64,000 nucleotides of DNA from LMUY01 sp965199095 (GTDB taxonomy: Bacteria > Pseudomonadota > Alphaproteobacteria > Acetobacterales > Acetobacteraceae), in the NCBI GenBank assembly GCA_965199095.1, contig CBDAQM010000002.1, forward strand, positions 62,001-126,000. Reading direction: 5' to 3'. Of this stretch, positions 26,077-36,186 are shown piece after piece. The first letter of the stretch is position 1, and every line of letters begins with the position of its first letter. Both the position numbers and the translations under genes were made by a program. A model generated the notes under the pieces. It saw only the letters and a program-made list of their open reading frames with translations, was not told the DNA's origin and did not search any database.

Positions 26077-26781
26077 TCACTGCACGACGGACACCGATCC
26101 GTCCCGGGCGAAGCTGTAGGATGCGGAATGGTGAGAGAAATTCTGCACGATGGTGTCGCGCAGGTAGTCGACCCGCACGTTGACGGCGGCCTGGTCCAAG
26201 GCGCCAAAGGCCGGCAGGACGTGGACGTCGGCGACCTGGCCGCCGCCGAGGTCGATGGATACGATATAGCCGTCGCTTGACCGTGCCATCCGCCACCGCG
26301 TGCCTTGCGCGGTGACGCTGGCCCATTTGGGGGCGGGTGGCGGGGTCGGGGCGGGATCAGTGGCAGGCGGGCTGGGCGCGGGGGCAACCTGAGGCGCCGC
26401 TGGGTCCGTCGTGGTCGAAGCGGTGGTGGTGGAAGACAGGGTCGTCGTGGCCGGCCCGGCCGAGACCGTGGCGGCCGGAGTACCGGGGACGGCTGGCGCC
26501 GTGGTGGCCGGGGTCGTCGCAGGTGACGCCGACCCGGCCCGCAGCCGCTGCATCACGGCATCCAGGTCGCCAGGCGTGGCAGCCGGCGGCGTGGCTGAGG
26601 CCGCCGGAGTATCGGGCGCAGGCGGCGCGGCTGGGTGGATCACGAAGCTGGTGGACGGCGCCGTATCCCCGGAGGCGAGGATGTGCGGCTCCGGCCGCGG
26701 GCCGCCGCCGGTGGGTAGCATGACGAACACCACGGCGACGACCGTCGCCGCAGCAACCGCAAAAAGGGCGTATCGCAGCAT
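26077..26781 (-). CDS. Membrane-anchored protein with long Pro/Ala/Thr-rich linker
   Basis: A 234-residue protein. The N-terminus MLRYALFAVAAATVVAVVF is a signal anchor. Residues about 28-150 are low-complexity Pro/Ala/Thr, including runs such as TTTLSSTTTASTTTDP, expected to be an extended periplasmic linker. The last 80 residues form a compact domain (WRMARSSDGYIVSIDLGGGQ, then VADVHVLPAFG). No known family is recognised. It follows holC by 61 nt. The large forward frame antisense to it is a composition artefact. Confidence 0.7.
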   Translation of the reverse strand: MLRYALFAVAAATVVAVVFVMLPTGGGPRPEPHILASGDTAPSTSFVIHPAAPPAPDTPAASATPPAATPGDLDAVMQRLRAGSASPATTPATTAPAVPGTPAATVSAGPATTTLSSTTTASTTTDPAAPQVAPAPSPPATDPAPTPPPAPKWASVTAQGTRWRMARSSDGYIVSIDLGGGQVADVHVLPAFGALDQAAVNVRVDYLRDTIVQNFSHHSASYSFARDGSVSVVQ

Positions 26782-26842
26782 GGTCAGGCCTGTTCCATAG
26801 AGCGCATGTAACGGACGCGGACGCGGTGGAAAAGCGGGCGGG

Positions 26843-27286
26843 TCACGCTTTTTTCTGCCATCCCCGCTCACCTTGCTGCCAGTAGGCCACCTGGTGCCCC
26901 GCCGCCTTGGCGCTGGTCCAGCGCCGCCGGGCGGCCGCCACGGCGGCGTCGTCACCGCCGTCGAACAGGTCGAACACCCGGTCGAACGCCGCAGGATCAG
27001 CCTCCGCCCCGTCCAGGCGGAACAGGAAGCGGGCGCCATTCGGCGCCTCCGCCTGCAAGGTCAGCCAGATCGGCTGCAGCTCAGCCTCGCCGGTTTTGGC
27101 GCTGCCATGGGGCAGCCAATCCGGATCCGTGCTCGCCCAAAGCACGTCGTCCAGCGCCTGCAGCCGCGCCGGGTCGCCGCACAGCACCACGGCGCGCTGC
27201 CCGGCGGCCAGGGTGCGGCCCAGCAGCTTCGGCACCGCCTGCTCCGCCGTGGAGCGCGTCAGGTGGTAAAAGCCGATCTCGCTCAT
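26843..27286 (-). CDS. holC: DNA polymerase III chi subunit
   Basis: A 147-residue clamp-loader accessory protein. Chi links the gamma/tau complex (through psi) to single-strand binding protein at the fork. Family blocks are EIGFYHLTRSTAEQAVPKLL at the N-terminus, LCGDPARLQALDDVLWASTD, and the late FDLFDGGDDAAV. ATG 27286 begins MSEIGFY, the standard N-terminus; the longer frame to 27334 would run into pepA. The pepA-holC order with a 10-nt gap is widely conserved in proteobacteria, which supports both calls. Confidence 0.92.
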   Translation of the reverse strand: MSEIGFYHLTRSTAEQAVPKLLGRTLAAGQRAVVLCGDPARLQALDDVLWASTDPDWLPHGSAKTGEAELQPIWLTLQAEAPNGARFLFRLDGAEADPAAFDRVFDLFDGGDDAAVAAARRRWTSAKAAGHQVAYWQQGERGWQKKA

Positions 27287-27296
27287 CGGACCCACA

Positions 27297-28808
<1,512 letters not shown>

Positions 28809-28897
28809 GAGGGCTTCCCGGACAATGCAGACAATTCGGCACTGTAGCAGCGCCCGGCTGGTTTGCCAGCGCGCCCTGCCGCTGGGTAGTGTCGGCC

Positions 28898-29656
28898 ATG
28901 GACGACCACGCCCTCCTCGCCCTTGCCGCCGACCTTGCCCGGCAAGCGGGCGCCATCATCCTTGCGGTTCGGGCCGCCGGGTTCGAGACGATGCGCAAGG
29001 AGGACCACAGCCCGGTCACGGACGCCGACCACAAGGCGGAGGCGATGATCGCCGCGGCGCTGCGGGCGGCGACGCCGGACATCCCCGTGGTCGCGGAGGA
29101 GGAAGCGGCGGCGGGGCTGGAGCATGACCCGTCCTCCAATTACTGGCTGGTCGACCCGCTGGACGGCACGCGGGAGTTCGCGGCCGGGTATGAGGAATTC
29201 ACCGTCAATATCGGCCTGGTGCGCCACGGCGCGCCCGTGCTGGGCGTGGTGGGCGTGCCTGCCCTCGGTGAATTGTTCGGCGGCATCGTGGGGCGTGGCG
29301 CCTGGAAGCAGACGGCGGCGGGGACGGGGCCGATCACCGCCCGCTTGCCGCCGCCCGAAGGACTGACGGTGCTCGCCTCCCGCCATTATGCCAACGATGC
29401 GAGGCTTACGGCCTTCCTGGCAGGACGCCAGATCGCGACCATCACCAATTACGGCTCCGCGTTGAAGATCGTCCGCGTGGCGGAGGGCGTGGCCGATCTG
29501 TATCCGCGCTTCGGCCGGACCATGGAGTGGGATACCGCCGGCCCGCAGGCCGTGCTGGAAGCGGCGGGCGGGCGGCTGACGGACATGGACGGCGCAACGC
29601 TGACCTACGGCAAGCCCAAATGGGAGAACCCGTTCTTCCTGTGCTGCGGCCGGTGA
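28898..29656 (+). CDS. cysQ: 3'(2'),5'-bisphosphate nucleotidase, CysQ-like (inositol monophosphatase superfamily)
   Basis: A 252-residue Mg2+-dependent, Li+-sensitive phosphatase. CysQ hydrolyses 3'-phosphoadenosine 5'-phosphate, a by-product of sulfate assimilation. Motifs: VAEEEAAAG, WLVDPLDGTREF with the metal-binding Asp residues and the F/Y typical of CysQ rather than SuhB, and WDTAGPQAVLEAAGG near the C-terminus. ATG 28898 is chosen; a GTG at 28889 is possible. It overlaps the threonylcarbamoyladenylate synthase gene by four bases (GTGA). Confidence 0.9.
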   Translation: MDDHALLALAADLARQAGAIILAVRAAGFETMRKEDHSPVTDADHKAEAMIAAALRAATPDIPVVAEEEAAAGLEHDPSSNYWLVDPLDGTREFAAGYEEFTVNIGLVRHGAPVLGVVGVPALGELFGGIVGRGAWKQTAAGTGPITARLPPPEGLTVLASRHYANDARLTAFLAGRQIATITNYGSALKIVRVAEGVADLYPRFGRTMEWDTAGPQAVLEAAGGRLTDMDGATLTYGKPKWENPFFLCCGR

Positions 29657-30621
29657 CCAGGCGGCTGCTGCCGGGCGACCCCGACGCCGCTACGCTGCTC
29701 CTGGCCGGGGAGCTCGTCGCGTTCCCGACCGAGACGGTGTACGGGCTGGGGGCGGACGCCACCTCCAACGCCGCGGTCGCCGCCGTGTTCACGGCGAAGG
29801 GCCGGCCGCATTTCAACCCACTGATCTGCCACTACCCCGATGCGGCGGCGGCGTTCCGGCACGTCGAGGCGCCGGCGGTGGCCGTAATCCTGGCTCATGC
29901 GTTCTGGCCCGGGCCGCTGACGATGGTGCTGCCCCGCCGCATCACCTGCCCGGTGGCGCTGTTGGCCGGCGCCGGGCTGGACACGCTGGCGGTGCGGGTG
30001 CCCGCGCACCCGGTGGCGCTCGCCCTGCTGCGGGCGGTCGGGCGGCCGGTTGCCGCCCCGTCCGCCAACCGGTCCGGCGCGGTGTCCCCCACGACGGCGG
30101 ACCACGTGCTGGGCGGATTGGACGGCCGCATCGCCGCCGTGGTGGATGGCGGCCCCTGCGCGGTGGGGGTGGAGTCCACCGTCCTGGATTTGTGCGGCCC
30201 GCAACCCTTCCTGCTGCGGCCCGGCGGCGTGCCGCGCGAGGCGATCGAGGCGTTGGTGGGGCCGGTCGGCCACGGCATCACCCCGGCGGCGGCCGAGCAA
30301 TCCCGCACGCTGCGCTCCCCCGGCCTGCTGGTGTCGCATTACGCCCCTGCCCTGCCTGTCCGGCTGGAGGCGCAGGACGTCGCAGCCGAGGAGGCGCTGC
30401 TCGCGTTCGGACCGCCCTTGCCCGGGGCCGGCGCGGTGTTCGAGCTGAGCCGCAACGGGGACGTGGCCGAAGCGGCTTCGCTGCTGTTCAGCGGGCTCCG
30501 CTGGCTGGATGCGGAGGGCGCGCGGTTGGGACTGCGCGGCATCGCCGCCATGGCCGTGCCGCAAGGCGGGCTGGGGGCGGCCATCAACGACCGGCTGCAG
30601 CGCGCCGCCGCACCCCGGTGA
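29653..30621 (+). CDS. L-threonylcarbamoyladenylate synthase, Sua5 type
   Basis: A 322-residue enzyme making threonylcarbamoyl-AMP from Thr, bicarbonate and ATP for the t6A37 tRNA modification. The N-terminal YrdC domain has VAFPTETVYGLGADA, KGRPHFNPLICH and SANRSG. A linker (SPGLLVSHYAPALPV) leads to the C-terminal Sua5 Rossmann-like domain, so this is the two-domain Sua5/YwlC form rather than TsaC. GTG 29653 overlaps the cysQ stop; GTG 29641 is an alternative. The next gene begins 5 nt later. Confidence 0.93.
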   Translation: MTRRLLPGDPDAATLLLAGELVAFPTETVYGLGADATSNAAVAAVFTAKGRPHFNPLICHYPDAAAAFRHVEAPAVAVILAHAFWPGPLTMVLPRRITCPVALLAGAGLDTLAVRVPAHPVALALLRAVGRPVAAPSANRSGAVSPTTADHVLGGLDGRIAAVVDGGPCAVGVESTVLDLCGPQPFLLRPGGVPREAIEALVGPVGHGITPAAAEQSRTLRSPGLLVSHYAPALPVRLEAQDVAAEEALLAFGPPLPGAGAVFELSRNGDVAEAASLLFSGLRWLDAEGARLGLRGIAAMAVPQGGLGAAINDRLQRAAAPR

Positions 30622-30626
30622 CGCCG

Positions 30627-31796
30627 ATGCATTTCGACGTCGTGGTGGTGGGCGCCGGGGCGGCCGGCCTGATGTGCGCCGCGACGGCGGGCCAGCGCGG
30701 CCGGACCGTGCTGCTGCTGGACCACGCCGACGAGCCCGGGCGCAAAATCCTGATCTCCGGCGGCGGGCGCTGCAACTTCACCAACACGGGGACGGCGCCG
30801 GAGCGGTTCTTCTCCGCCAACCCGCATTTCGCCCGCTCCGCCCTGTCCCGCTACACGGCGGAGGATTTCATCGCCCTGGTGGCGCGGCACGGCATTCCCA
30901 GCCACGAGAAGACGCTGGGCCAATTGTTCTGTGACGGCTCGGCCCGCGCGATCGTCGCCATGCTGCTGGCGGAGTGTGCGGCGGGCGGCGTCGATGTCCG
31001 GACGGGCCATCGGGTGACGGCGCTCGCCCGCTCCGACCGGTTCGGTATCGACACGGATCGCGGCAGTTTCACCGCGGCGTCGTTGGTGCTGGCGACCGGC
31101 GGCCTGTCGATCCCGAAACTGGGCGCCACCGGGTTCGCGCATGAGGCCGCCCGGCGGTTCGGCCTGCCCGTGACGGCGCTGCGCCCGGCGCTGGTGCCGC
31201 TGCTGGCGGAGGGCGAGGATTTGACGCTGATGCGCCCGCTCAGCGGCGTCGCCCTGCCGGTGGACGCACGCTGCGGGCGGCATGCGTTCCGCGAGGCGAT
31301 GCTGTTCACCCATCGCGGCCTGTCTGGCCCGGCGATCCTGCAAGTCTCCTCCGCCTGGCGCGAGGGCGACAGCGTGACCGTGGACCTGCTGCCCGGCATC
31401 GACGCGTTCGCGACCCTGCGCACCGCCAAGGCCCGGCAGCCGCGCGCCCTGCTGCGAACCGCCCTGGCGGGCTGGCTGCCGCAGCGCTTGGCGGAGGCGC
31501 TGGCGACGCGCTGGCCCGGCGGCCCTATGGCCAACATCCCGGATCGCACGCTGGCGCAGATTGCCGCCACCCTGTCCGCCTGGGCCGTGACGCCGGGGGG
31601 CACGGAGGGCTACGCGAAGGCGGAGGTCACCCTGGGCGGCGTCGACACGGCGGCGCTGTCCTCCCGCACGATGGAGGCCCGCACAACGCCCGGGTTGTTC
31701 GTCATCGGCGAGGCAGTCGATGTGACGGGATGGCTCGGCGGCTACAATTTCCAATGGGCCTGGTCGAGCGGATGGTGCGCGGGGATGGCGGCCTGA
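30627..31796 (+). CDS. HI0933/YhiN-family FAD-dependent oxidoreductase
   Basis: A 389-residue flavoprotein. The N-terminal dinucleotide fold is VVVGAGAAGLMCAATAGQRG. It is followed by GRKILISGGGRCNFTNTG, the family fingerprint, and FTHRGLSGPAILQVSS. The C-terminus has GLFVIGEAVDVTGWLGGYN, contacting FAD, and ends in AWSSGWCAG. Members are called aminoacetone oxidase or BaiN-like, but activity is uncertain for most. ATG 30627 begins MHFDVVVVG; the longer open frame overlaps the Sua5 gene and is not used. It ends a three-gene operon with cysQ and the Sua5 gene. Confidence 0.92.
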   Translation: MHFDVVVVGAGAAGLMCAATAGQRGRTVLLLDHADEPGRKILISGGGRCNFTNTGTAPERFFSANPHFARSALSRYTAEDFIALVARHGIPSHEKTLGQLFCDGSARAIVAMLLAECAAGGVDVRTGHRVTALARSDRFGIDTDRGSFTAASLVLATGGLSIPKLGATGFAHEAARRFGLPVTALRPALVPLLAEGEDLTLMRPLSGVALPVDARCGRHAFREAMLFTHRGLSGPAILQVSSAWREGDSVTVDLLPGIDAFATLRTAKARQPRALLRTALAGWLPQRLAEALATRWPGGPMANIPDRTLAQIAATLSAWAVTPGGTEGYAKAEVTLGGVDTAALSSRTMEARTTPGLFVIGEAVDVTGWLGGYNFQWAWSSGWCAGMAA

Positions 31797-32083
31797 GGTG
31801 CAGCGGTATGGGGGTCTTCACGAGGCATGCCGGGTTCTACACGTCTGGTTAACGTCGGGAACACGCCGTCCATAGTCGTGCCAGTTTTCCTCAACCGCAA
31901 CCATCAGGCGATTTGAGAGTTGAATTCCAGCTTAACATTGTACACTCTTGCAAATATTCATTTGCCTTTCGTCAATACATTTATCGGATTTTTACTTGAT
32001 GCGGTAGCTTTATCCCCGTTCTAGTCTGTGACAGTTTGCATCTGCACGGGACTTGAAAAGCAAGTCCTGAAAGGTCCGAAGCA

Positions 32084-32356
32084 ATGTCGAACAGCCGAAC
32101 GAACGGCAGGGCGCTGGCCATGGTTGCTGCCCTTCTCACGACCCTGGACAAGCTGCCAGGGAGGCCGGGTGTTGACGATCGTCGTGGTGACGCCGACGAA
32201 AACGGTCAATCCGCCCTGAAAGATCCGACCCACGAGTTATTCTTGGGCAGCCTGGATCATCATTCCTTGGCGGGTTTGGTCACATCGATCCGGCTCATCC
32301 ACACCATCCACAGGACCGGCGATACTGTTTCTCCCGCCGGGAGAGGGCCGGGGTGA
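32084..32356 (+). CDS. Possible small protein, 90 residues
   Basis: An ORF in the 627-nt gap between the flavoprotein and the ABC operon. Upstream lies an AT-rich promoter-like region (31900-32030), a leader hairpin GGACTTG-AAAAG-CAAGTCC (32049-32067) and AAAGG about 10 nt before the ATG. The protein is polar with no recognised family. Its last ten codons run into a dispersed repeat, so the C-terminus cannot be conserved as such. The leader may be more important than the ORF, or the locus may be decayed. Confidence 0.3.
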   Translation: MSNSRTNGRALAMVAALLTTLDKLPGRPGVDDRRGDADENGQSALKDPTHELFLGSLDHHSLAGLVTSIRLIHTIHRTGDTVSPAGRGPG

Positions 32357-32361
32357 GGGTC
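32328..32361. repeat. Dispersed intergenic repeat (CTCCC-GCC-GGGAG type)
   Basis: The hairpin CTCCC-GCC-GGGAG (32331-32343) runs into AGGGCCGGGGTGAGGGT. This is the common proteobacterial intergenic repeat with the consensus CTCACCCC...CCCTCTCCC. A related hairpin occurs at 41479-41500. It may act as a weak bidirectional transcription stop downstream of the ABC operon. Confidence 0.6.
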
Positions 32362-32423
32362 TGAACCGCAGGATTGCGCACTTGGCCATGCATGAGCAAA
32401 GGCCCATGCGAACAACGCAACGA

Positions 32424-33386
32424 CTAGGCGAGAACCCGCACGGCGTCCTCGCCGACGCGGATGCAGGCGGCGCGGTGGTCCGGTCCAACCGGGTCCAGCG
32501 TGGGCCGGGTCGCCGCGCAGGCGTCTGTGGCGGCCGGGCAGCGCGTGCGGAACACGCAGCCGGAGGGCGGGTGGGATGGGCTGGGCGGCTCCCCCGCCAA
32601 AAGGATACGCACGCGGCGCCGGTCCGGGTCCAGGCTGGGCGAAGCGGACAGCAGCGCCTGCGTGTAGGGATGCCGCGGCTGGTCCAACACCGCCGCCACC
32701 GGCCCTTCCTCCATGACGCGGCCGAGATACAACACCACCACACGGTCGCACAGCGAGCGCACGACCTTCAGGTCGTGGCTGATGAACAGTAGCCCGATGC
32801 CGAGCCGGCTGCGCAAATCGGCGAACAACCGGATGATCTGCGCCTGGACCGAGACATCCAGGGCGGACACTGCCTCGTCCGCCACCAGGAACTCCGGCTC
32901 CGTCGCCAGCGCCCGGGCGATCGCCACGCGCTGCCGCTGGCCGCCGCTGAATTCGTGCGGGAAGCGCTCGGCATGGGCGGCCGGCAGGCCGACCTGCGCC
33001 AGTAGGGCCTCCACCCGGGCGCGGCGCTCGCGGGGCGGCACGATGTGGTGGATCGCCAGCCCGTCGGCGATCTGCGCCCCCACCCGGCGCCGCGGGTCCA
33101 GCGATGAGTATGGGTCCTGAAACACCAGTTGCATGCGCTTGCGGCTGGCTTGCGTCACGTCCAGCCCGTCCAGCAACGCCCTGCCTTCGCTGGGCCGCAG
33201 CAACCCCAGCATCAGCCGCCCGATGGTGCTTTTGCCGGAGCCGCTTTCCCCCACCAGCCCCACCGCCTGGCCGCGGCCGATGCCGAACGACACGTCGGAC
33301 ACGGCCTGCACCGGGGGCGCCCGGCGGAACAGGCCGCGCGCGGTGAAACGCCGGGTGAGCCCCTCCGCCGCGGCGAGGGTCGTCAC
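32424..33386 (-). CDS. Peptide/nickel-type ABC importer ATPase (DppF-like)
   Basis: A 320-residue ATPase of the oligopeptide family. Walker A GESGSGKST, signature FSGGQRQRVAIARAL, Walker B-like FLVADEAVSALD and the switch His in FISHD are intact. The C-terminal oligopeptide extension has GCVFRTRCPAATDACA, whose cysteines resemble those binding an Fe-S cluster in DppD/F proteins. The GTG start overlaps the stop of the fused permease-ATPase gene. It is the last gene of the hyu-linked operon. Confidence 0.93.
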   Translation of the reverse strand: MTTLAAAEGLTRRFTARGLFRRAPPVQAVSDVSFGIGRGQAVGLVGESGSGKSTIGRLMLGLLRPSEGRALLDGLDVTQASRKRMQLVFQDPYSSLDPRRRVGAQIADGLAIHHIVPPRERRARVEALLAQVGLPAAHAERFPHEFSGGQRQRVAIARALATEPEFLVADEAVSALDVSVQAQIIRLFADLRSRLGIGLLFISHDLKVVRSLCDRVVVLYLGRVMEEGPVAAVLDQPRHPYTQALLSASPSLDPDRRRVRILLAGEPPSPSHPPSGCVFRTRCPAATDACAATRPTLDPVGPDHRAACIRVGEDAVRVLA

Positions 33387-35221
33387 GCCAGCGCCTCGGC
33401 AGGCTGGTCGGCCCGATCGGAGCCGAGCTCCTCCCAGCGGATGCACCGGGTCAGCCGGCCCGGCCCGGCGGGCAGCAAGGCCGGATGCGCCGCCTCGCAG
33501 GCCGGGCGGCGATGGCCGCAGCGGGGCGCGAACAGGCAACCCGGCGGCAGCGCGTGCAGCGGCGGGACGAGGCCGGGCACGCCGTCCGGCATGCCGCCGT
33601 CTTCCGGCGGGGCGCTGCGCAGCAGGGCGGCGGTGTAGGGGTGGCGGGGGGCGGCGAACAGCGCGGCGGCGTCCCCCTGCTCGACGATCTCGCCGGCATA
33701 CATGACGGCGACGCGGTCCGCGATCTGCGCCACCACGGGCAGGCTGTGGGTGATGAACACCATGCCCATACTCCCCTCCCGCTTCAGGCTGGCCAGCAGG
33801 TCGAGCACCTGGGCCTGGATGGTGACGTCCAGCGCCGTGGTCGGCTCGTCCGCGATCAGCAGCTCCGGCCCGTTCGCCACCGCCATGGCGATCATCGCGC
33901 GCTGCCGCATGCCGCCCGAGAGTTCGTGCGGGAAGGACTGCGCGCGCCGCGCCGGGTCCGGGATGCCGACATGGCCGAGCAATTGGACCACGCGCGCGGC
34001 GGCCGCGCGGGCGGAGAGCGGCCGGTGCGCCCGCAGCGCCTCCGCGATCTGGCGGCCGACGCGATGCACCGGGTTCAGGCTGCTCATCGGGTCCTGGAAC
34101 ACCATCGCCATGCGGTTGCCGCGCAGGCGGCGCAACTCGGCCTCCGAGGCGCGCAGCACCTCCGTCCCGCCGACCCACACCGCGCCCGAATCCGGCCGTG
34201 CCGCGGTGGGCAGCAAGCCCATCACGGACAGGCCCAGCATCGACTTGCCGGACCCGCTTTCGCCCACGATCGCCAGCGTCTCCCCGCGGCGCACCTGCAG
34301 CGACACGTCGCGCACCGGGCCGATCGGCGTGTCGATGGCGACGGTCAGCGCCTCCACCGCCAGCACCGGGCCGGCCTGCGGCGCCAGGCCGGGCGCCAGC
34401 GCGTCCAGCAGCCGATTGCGGCGCGGCACGATGCGTTGCGGGTCCGCGGCGTCCCGTAGCACGTCGCAGACGGCATTCAGCGTGAGGATGGTCAGCGACA
34501 GCGCCAGGCACGGCCACAGCAGCAGCAACGGCGCCTGCGCCATGGTGGTGCGCGCGGACGCGATCATCAGTCCCCAGGAAGGCGCCGGCGGCACCACGCC
34601 CAGGCCAAGAAAGGACAGGCCGCTTTCCAGCACCACGGCGGAGGACGCCGCCAGGCTGACCTGCACCAGCAGCGGCCCGGCGATGTTCGGCAGCACGGTG
34701 CGCAGCAGGATGCGGACCGGCCCCGCGCCCAGCACCCGCATCGCCTCCACATATTCCTGCGAGCGCACCGCCAGCACGCCCGAATAGGCCAGCCGTACGA
34801 ACCCCGGCAGGTAGACTAGCGCCAGCACCGGGATCAGCGTCAGCGCGCCGGGGCCGAGCAGGGTCACCACCAGCAGCGCCAGCAGCAGCGGTGGGAAACA
34901 CAGCACCACGTCCACGCTGCGCACCGCCAGCACTTCCGCCACGGCGCCGCCGAGCCCCGCCGCCATCCCCATGACAGTGCCGAGCACGCAGGCGATCGCC
35001 GTGGACGCGGCGGCGACCGCGAGCGAGACGCGCGCGCCCCACAGCAGCCGCGTCAGCACGTCGCGGCCATACTCGTCCTGCCCCAGCCAATGCGCGGCGC
35101 TGGGCGGCGCCAGGCGGTGCGCCACGTCCATGCCCAACGCGGACGGCAGCGGCAGGAACGGCGTCGCCAGCGCCAGCCCGGCGATGACCACCAGCGCGGC
35201 GAACGGCCACCAGCGCATCAT
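33383..35221 (-). CDS. Fused peptide-type ABC permease (DppC-like) and ATPase (DppD-like)
   Basis: A 612-residue fusion. Residues about 1-270 are a DppC-type permease with the periplasmic block AHWLGQDEYGRDVLTRLLWG and the ATPase-docking loop EAMRVLGAGPVRILLRTVLP. Residues about 285-612 are a complete ATPase: Walker A GESGSGKS, LSGGMRQRAMIAMA, LLIADEPTTALD, FITHS, and the Cys-containing GCLFAPRCGHRRPACEA tail. No stop or frameshift separates them, so permease and ATPase are translated as one chain. ATGATG (35221/35218) overlaps the DppB stop. Such fusions are known but uncommon; the second importer in this window keeps them separate. Confidence 0.9.
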   Translation of the reverse strand: MMRWWPFAALVVIAGLALATPFLPLPSALGMDVAHRLAPPSAAHWLGQDEYGRDVLTRLLWGARVSLAVAAASTAIACVLGTVMGMAAGLGGAVAEVLAVRSVDVVLCFPPLLLALLVVTLLGPGALTLIPVLALVYLPGFVRLAYSGVLAVRSQEYVEAMRVLGAGPVRILLRTVLPNIAGPLLVQVSLAASSAVVLESGLSFLGLGVVPPAPSWGLMIASARTTMAQAPLLLLWPCLALSLTILTLNAVCDVLRDAADPQRIVPRRNRLLDALAPGLAPQAGPVLAVEALTVAIDTPIGPVRDVSLQVRRGETLAIVGESGSGKSMLGLSVMGLLPTAARPDSGAVWVGGTEVLRASEAELRRLRGNRMAMVFQDPMSSLNPVHRVGRQIAEALRAHRPLSARAAAARVVQLLGHVGIPDPARRAQSFPHELSGGMRQRAMIAMAVANGPELLIADEPTTALDVTIQAQVLDLLASLKREGSMGMVFITHSLPVVAQIADRVAVMYAGEIVEQGDAAALFAAPRHPYTAALLRSAPPEDGGMPDGVPGLVPPLHALPPGCLFAPRCGHRRPACEAAHPALLPAGPGRLTRCIRWEELGSDRADQPAEALA

Positions 35222-36171
35222 GCGTGCCGCACCCGCGGGTCGAGCGCGCCGTACAGCAGATCGATCACCAGGTTCAGCGTGACGAACAGCACGGAGATGA
35301 CGAGCACGACGCCCTGCACCTCCGGATAGTCGCGCGCGTTCACCGCATCGACCAGCATGCCGGACAGACCGGGATAGTTGAACACGTATTCCACCAGCAC
35401 CGTGCCGCCCAGCAACGAGCCGAGATGCAGGGCCACCACCGTCACCACGGGCATCAGCGCGTTGCGCAGCACGTGACGGATGAGCACCTGCCGTCGCGCC
35501 AGCCCCTTGGCGCGCGCGGTGCGCACGTAATCGCGCCACGACACGTCCAGCACCGCGGCCCGGGTCATGCGGAACACCGTCGCGAACAGCCCGGCCGCGA
35601 TGGTGACCGCCGGCATCGCCAACAGGGCGAAGTGCTTGCCCGGCGCCTGCGCCAGCGGCACGTAGCCGCCGGCCGACGCCCAATGCAGCGTCTGCGCAAA
35701 CAGCAGCACCAGCAGCGTTCCCAGCACGAACACGGGAATGGCCAACCCGACGGCGCTCATGAGGGAGGCCACACGGTCCAGCACACTACCACGGCGCAGC
35801 GCCGCCGCCATGCCCAGCGGCAAGCCCGTCAGCAGCGCCAGCACGGCGCCGGCGCCGATCAGCTCCAGCGTGCGGGGCAGCCGCAGCAGGACTTCCGGGC
35901 CGACCGGCGTGCCGTCCTGCAGGCTGTCGCCTAGATCGCCGCGCAGCGCCTGGCCCATGCTGGTCAGGTATTGCTGGAGCAGCGGACGGTCGAGCCCAAG
36001 CTGCTCGCGCAGTTGCTCGACCGCGGCCGGGTCAGGCGCCGATCCGCCCTGCGATAGCAGGAGCTCCGCGGGATCGCCCGGGATCAGGTGGATGGCAAGG
36101 AAGACGATGCTGGCGACCACCCAGACCAGTAGCAGCGCCGAACCAACCCGTTTCAGCAGCCAGACCATCAC
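35218..36171 (-). CDS. Peptide-type ABC permease (DppB-like)
   Basis: A 317-residue inner-membrane permease with about six helices. The N-terminus VASIVFLAIHLIPGDPAELL and the later RTARAKGLARRQVLIRHVLRN (docking loop) with GTVLVEYVFNYPGLSGMLV are diagnostic of DppB/OppB. It is coupled to the fused permease-ATPase by an ATGA overlap and follows the binding-protein gene by 15 nt. It forms the transmembrane pore with the DppC-like half of the fusion protein. Confidence 0.93.
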   Translation of the reverse strand: MMVWLLKRVGSALLLVWVVASIVFLAIHLIPGDPAELLLSQGGSAPDPAAVEQLREQLGLDRPLLQQYLTSMGQALRGDLGDSLQDGTPVGPEVLLRLPRTLELIGAGAVLALLTGLPLGMAAALRRGSVLDRVASLMSAVGLAIPVFVLGTLLVLLFAQTLHWASAGGYVPLAQAPGKHFALLAMPAVTIAAGLFATVFRMTRAAVLDVSWRDYVRTARAKGLARRQVLIRHVLRNALMPVVTVVALHLGSLLGGTVLVEYVFNYPGLSGMLVDAVNARDYPEVQGVVLVISVLFVTLNLVIDLLYGALDPRVRHA

Positions 36172-36186
36172 TCCTCCATCGTCGGC

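Noticed and set aside
33387..35210. Upstream extension of the DppF-like frame
   Set aside because: Shadow of the fused permease-ATPase gene, Ala/Arg/Gly-rich, no motifs before the GTG at 33386.
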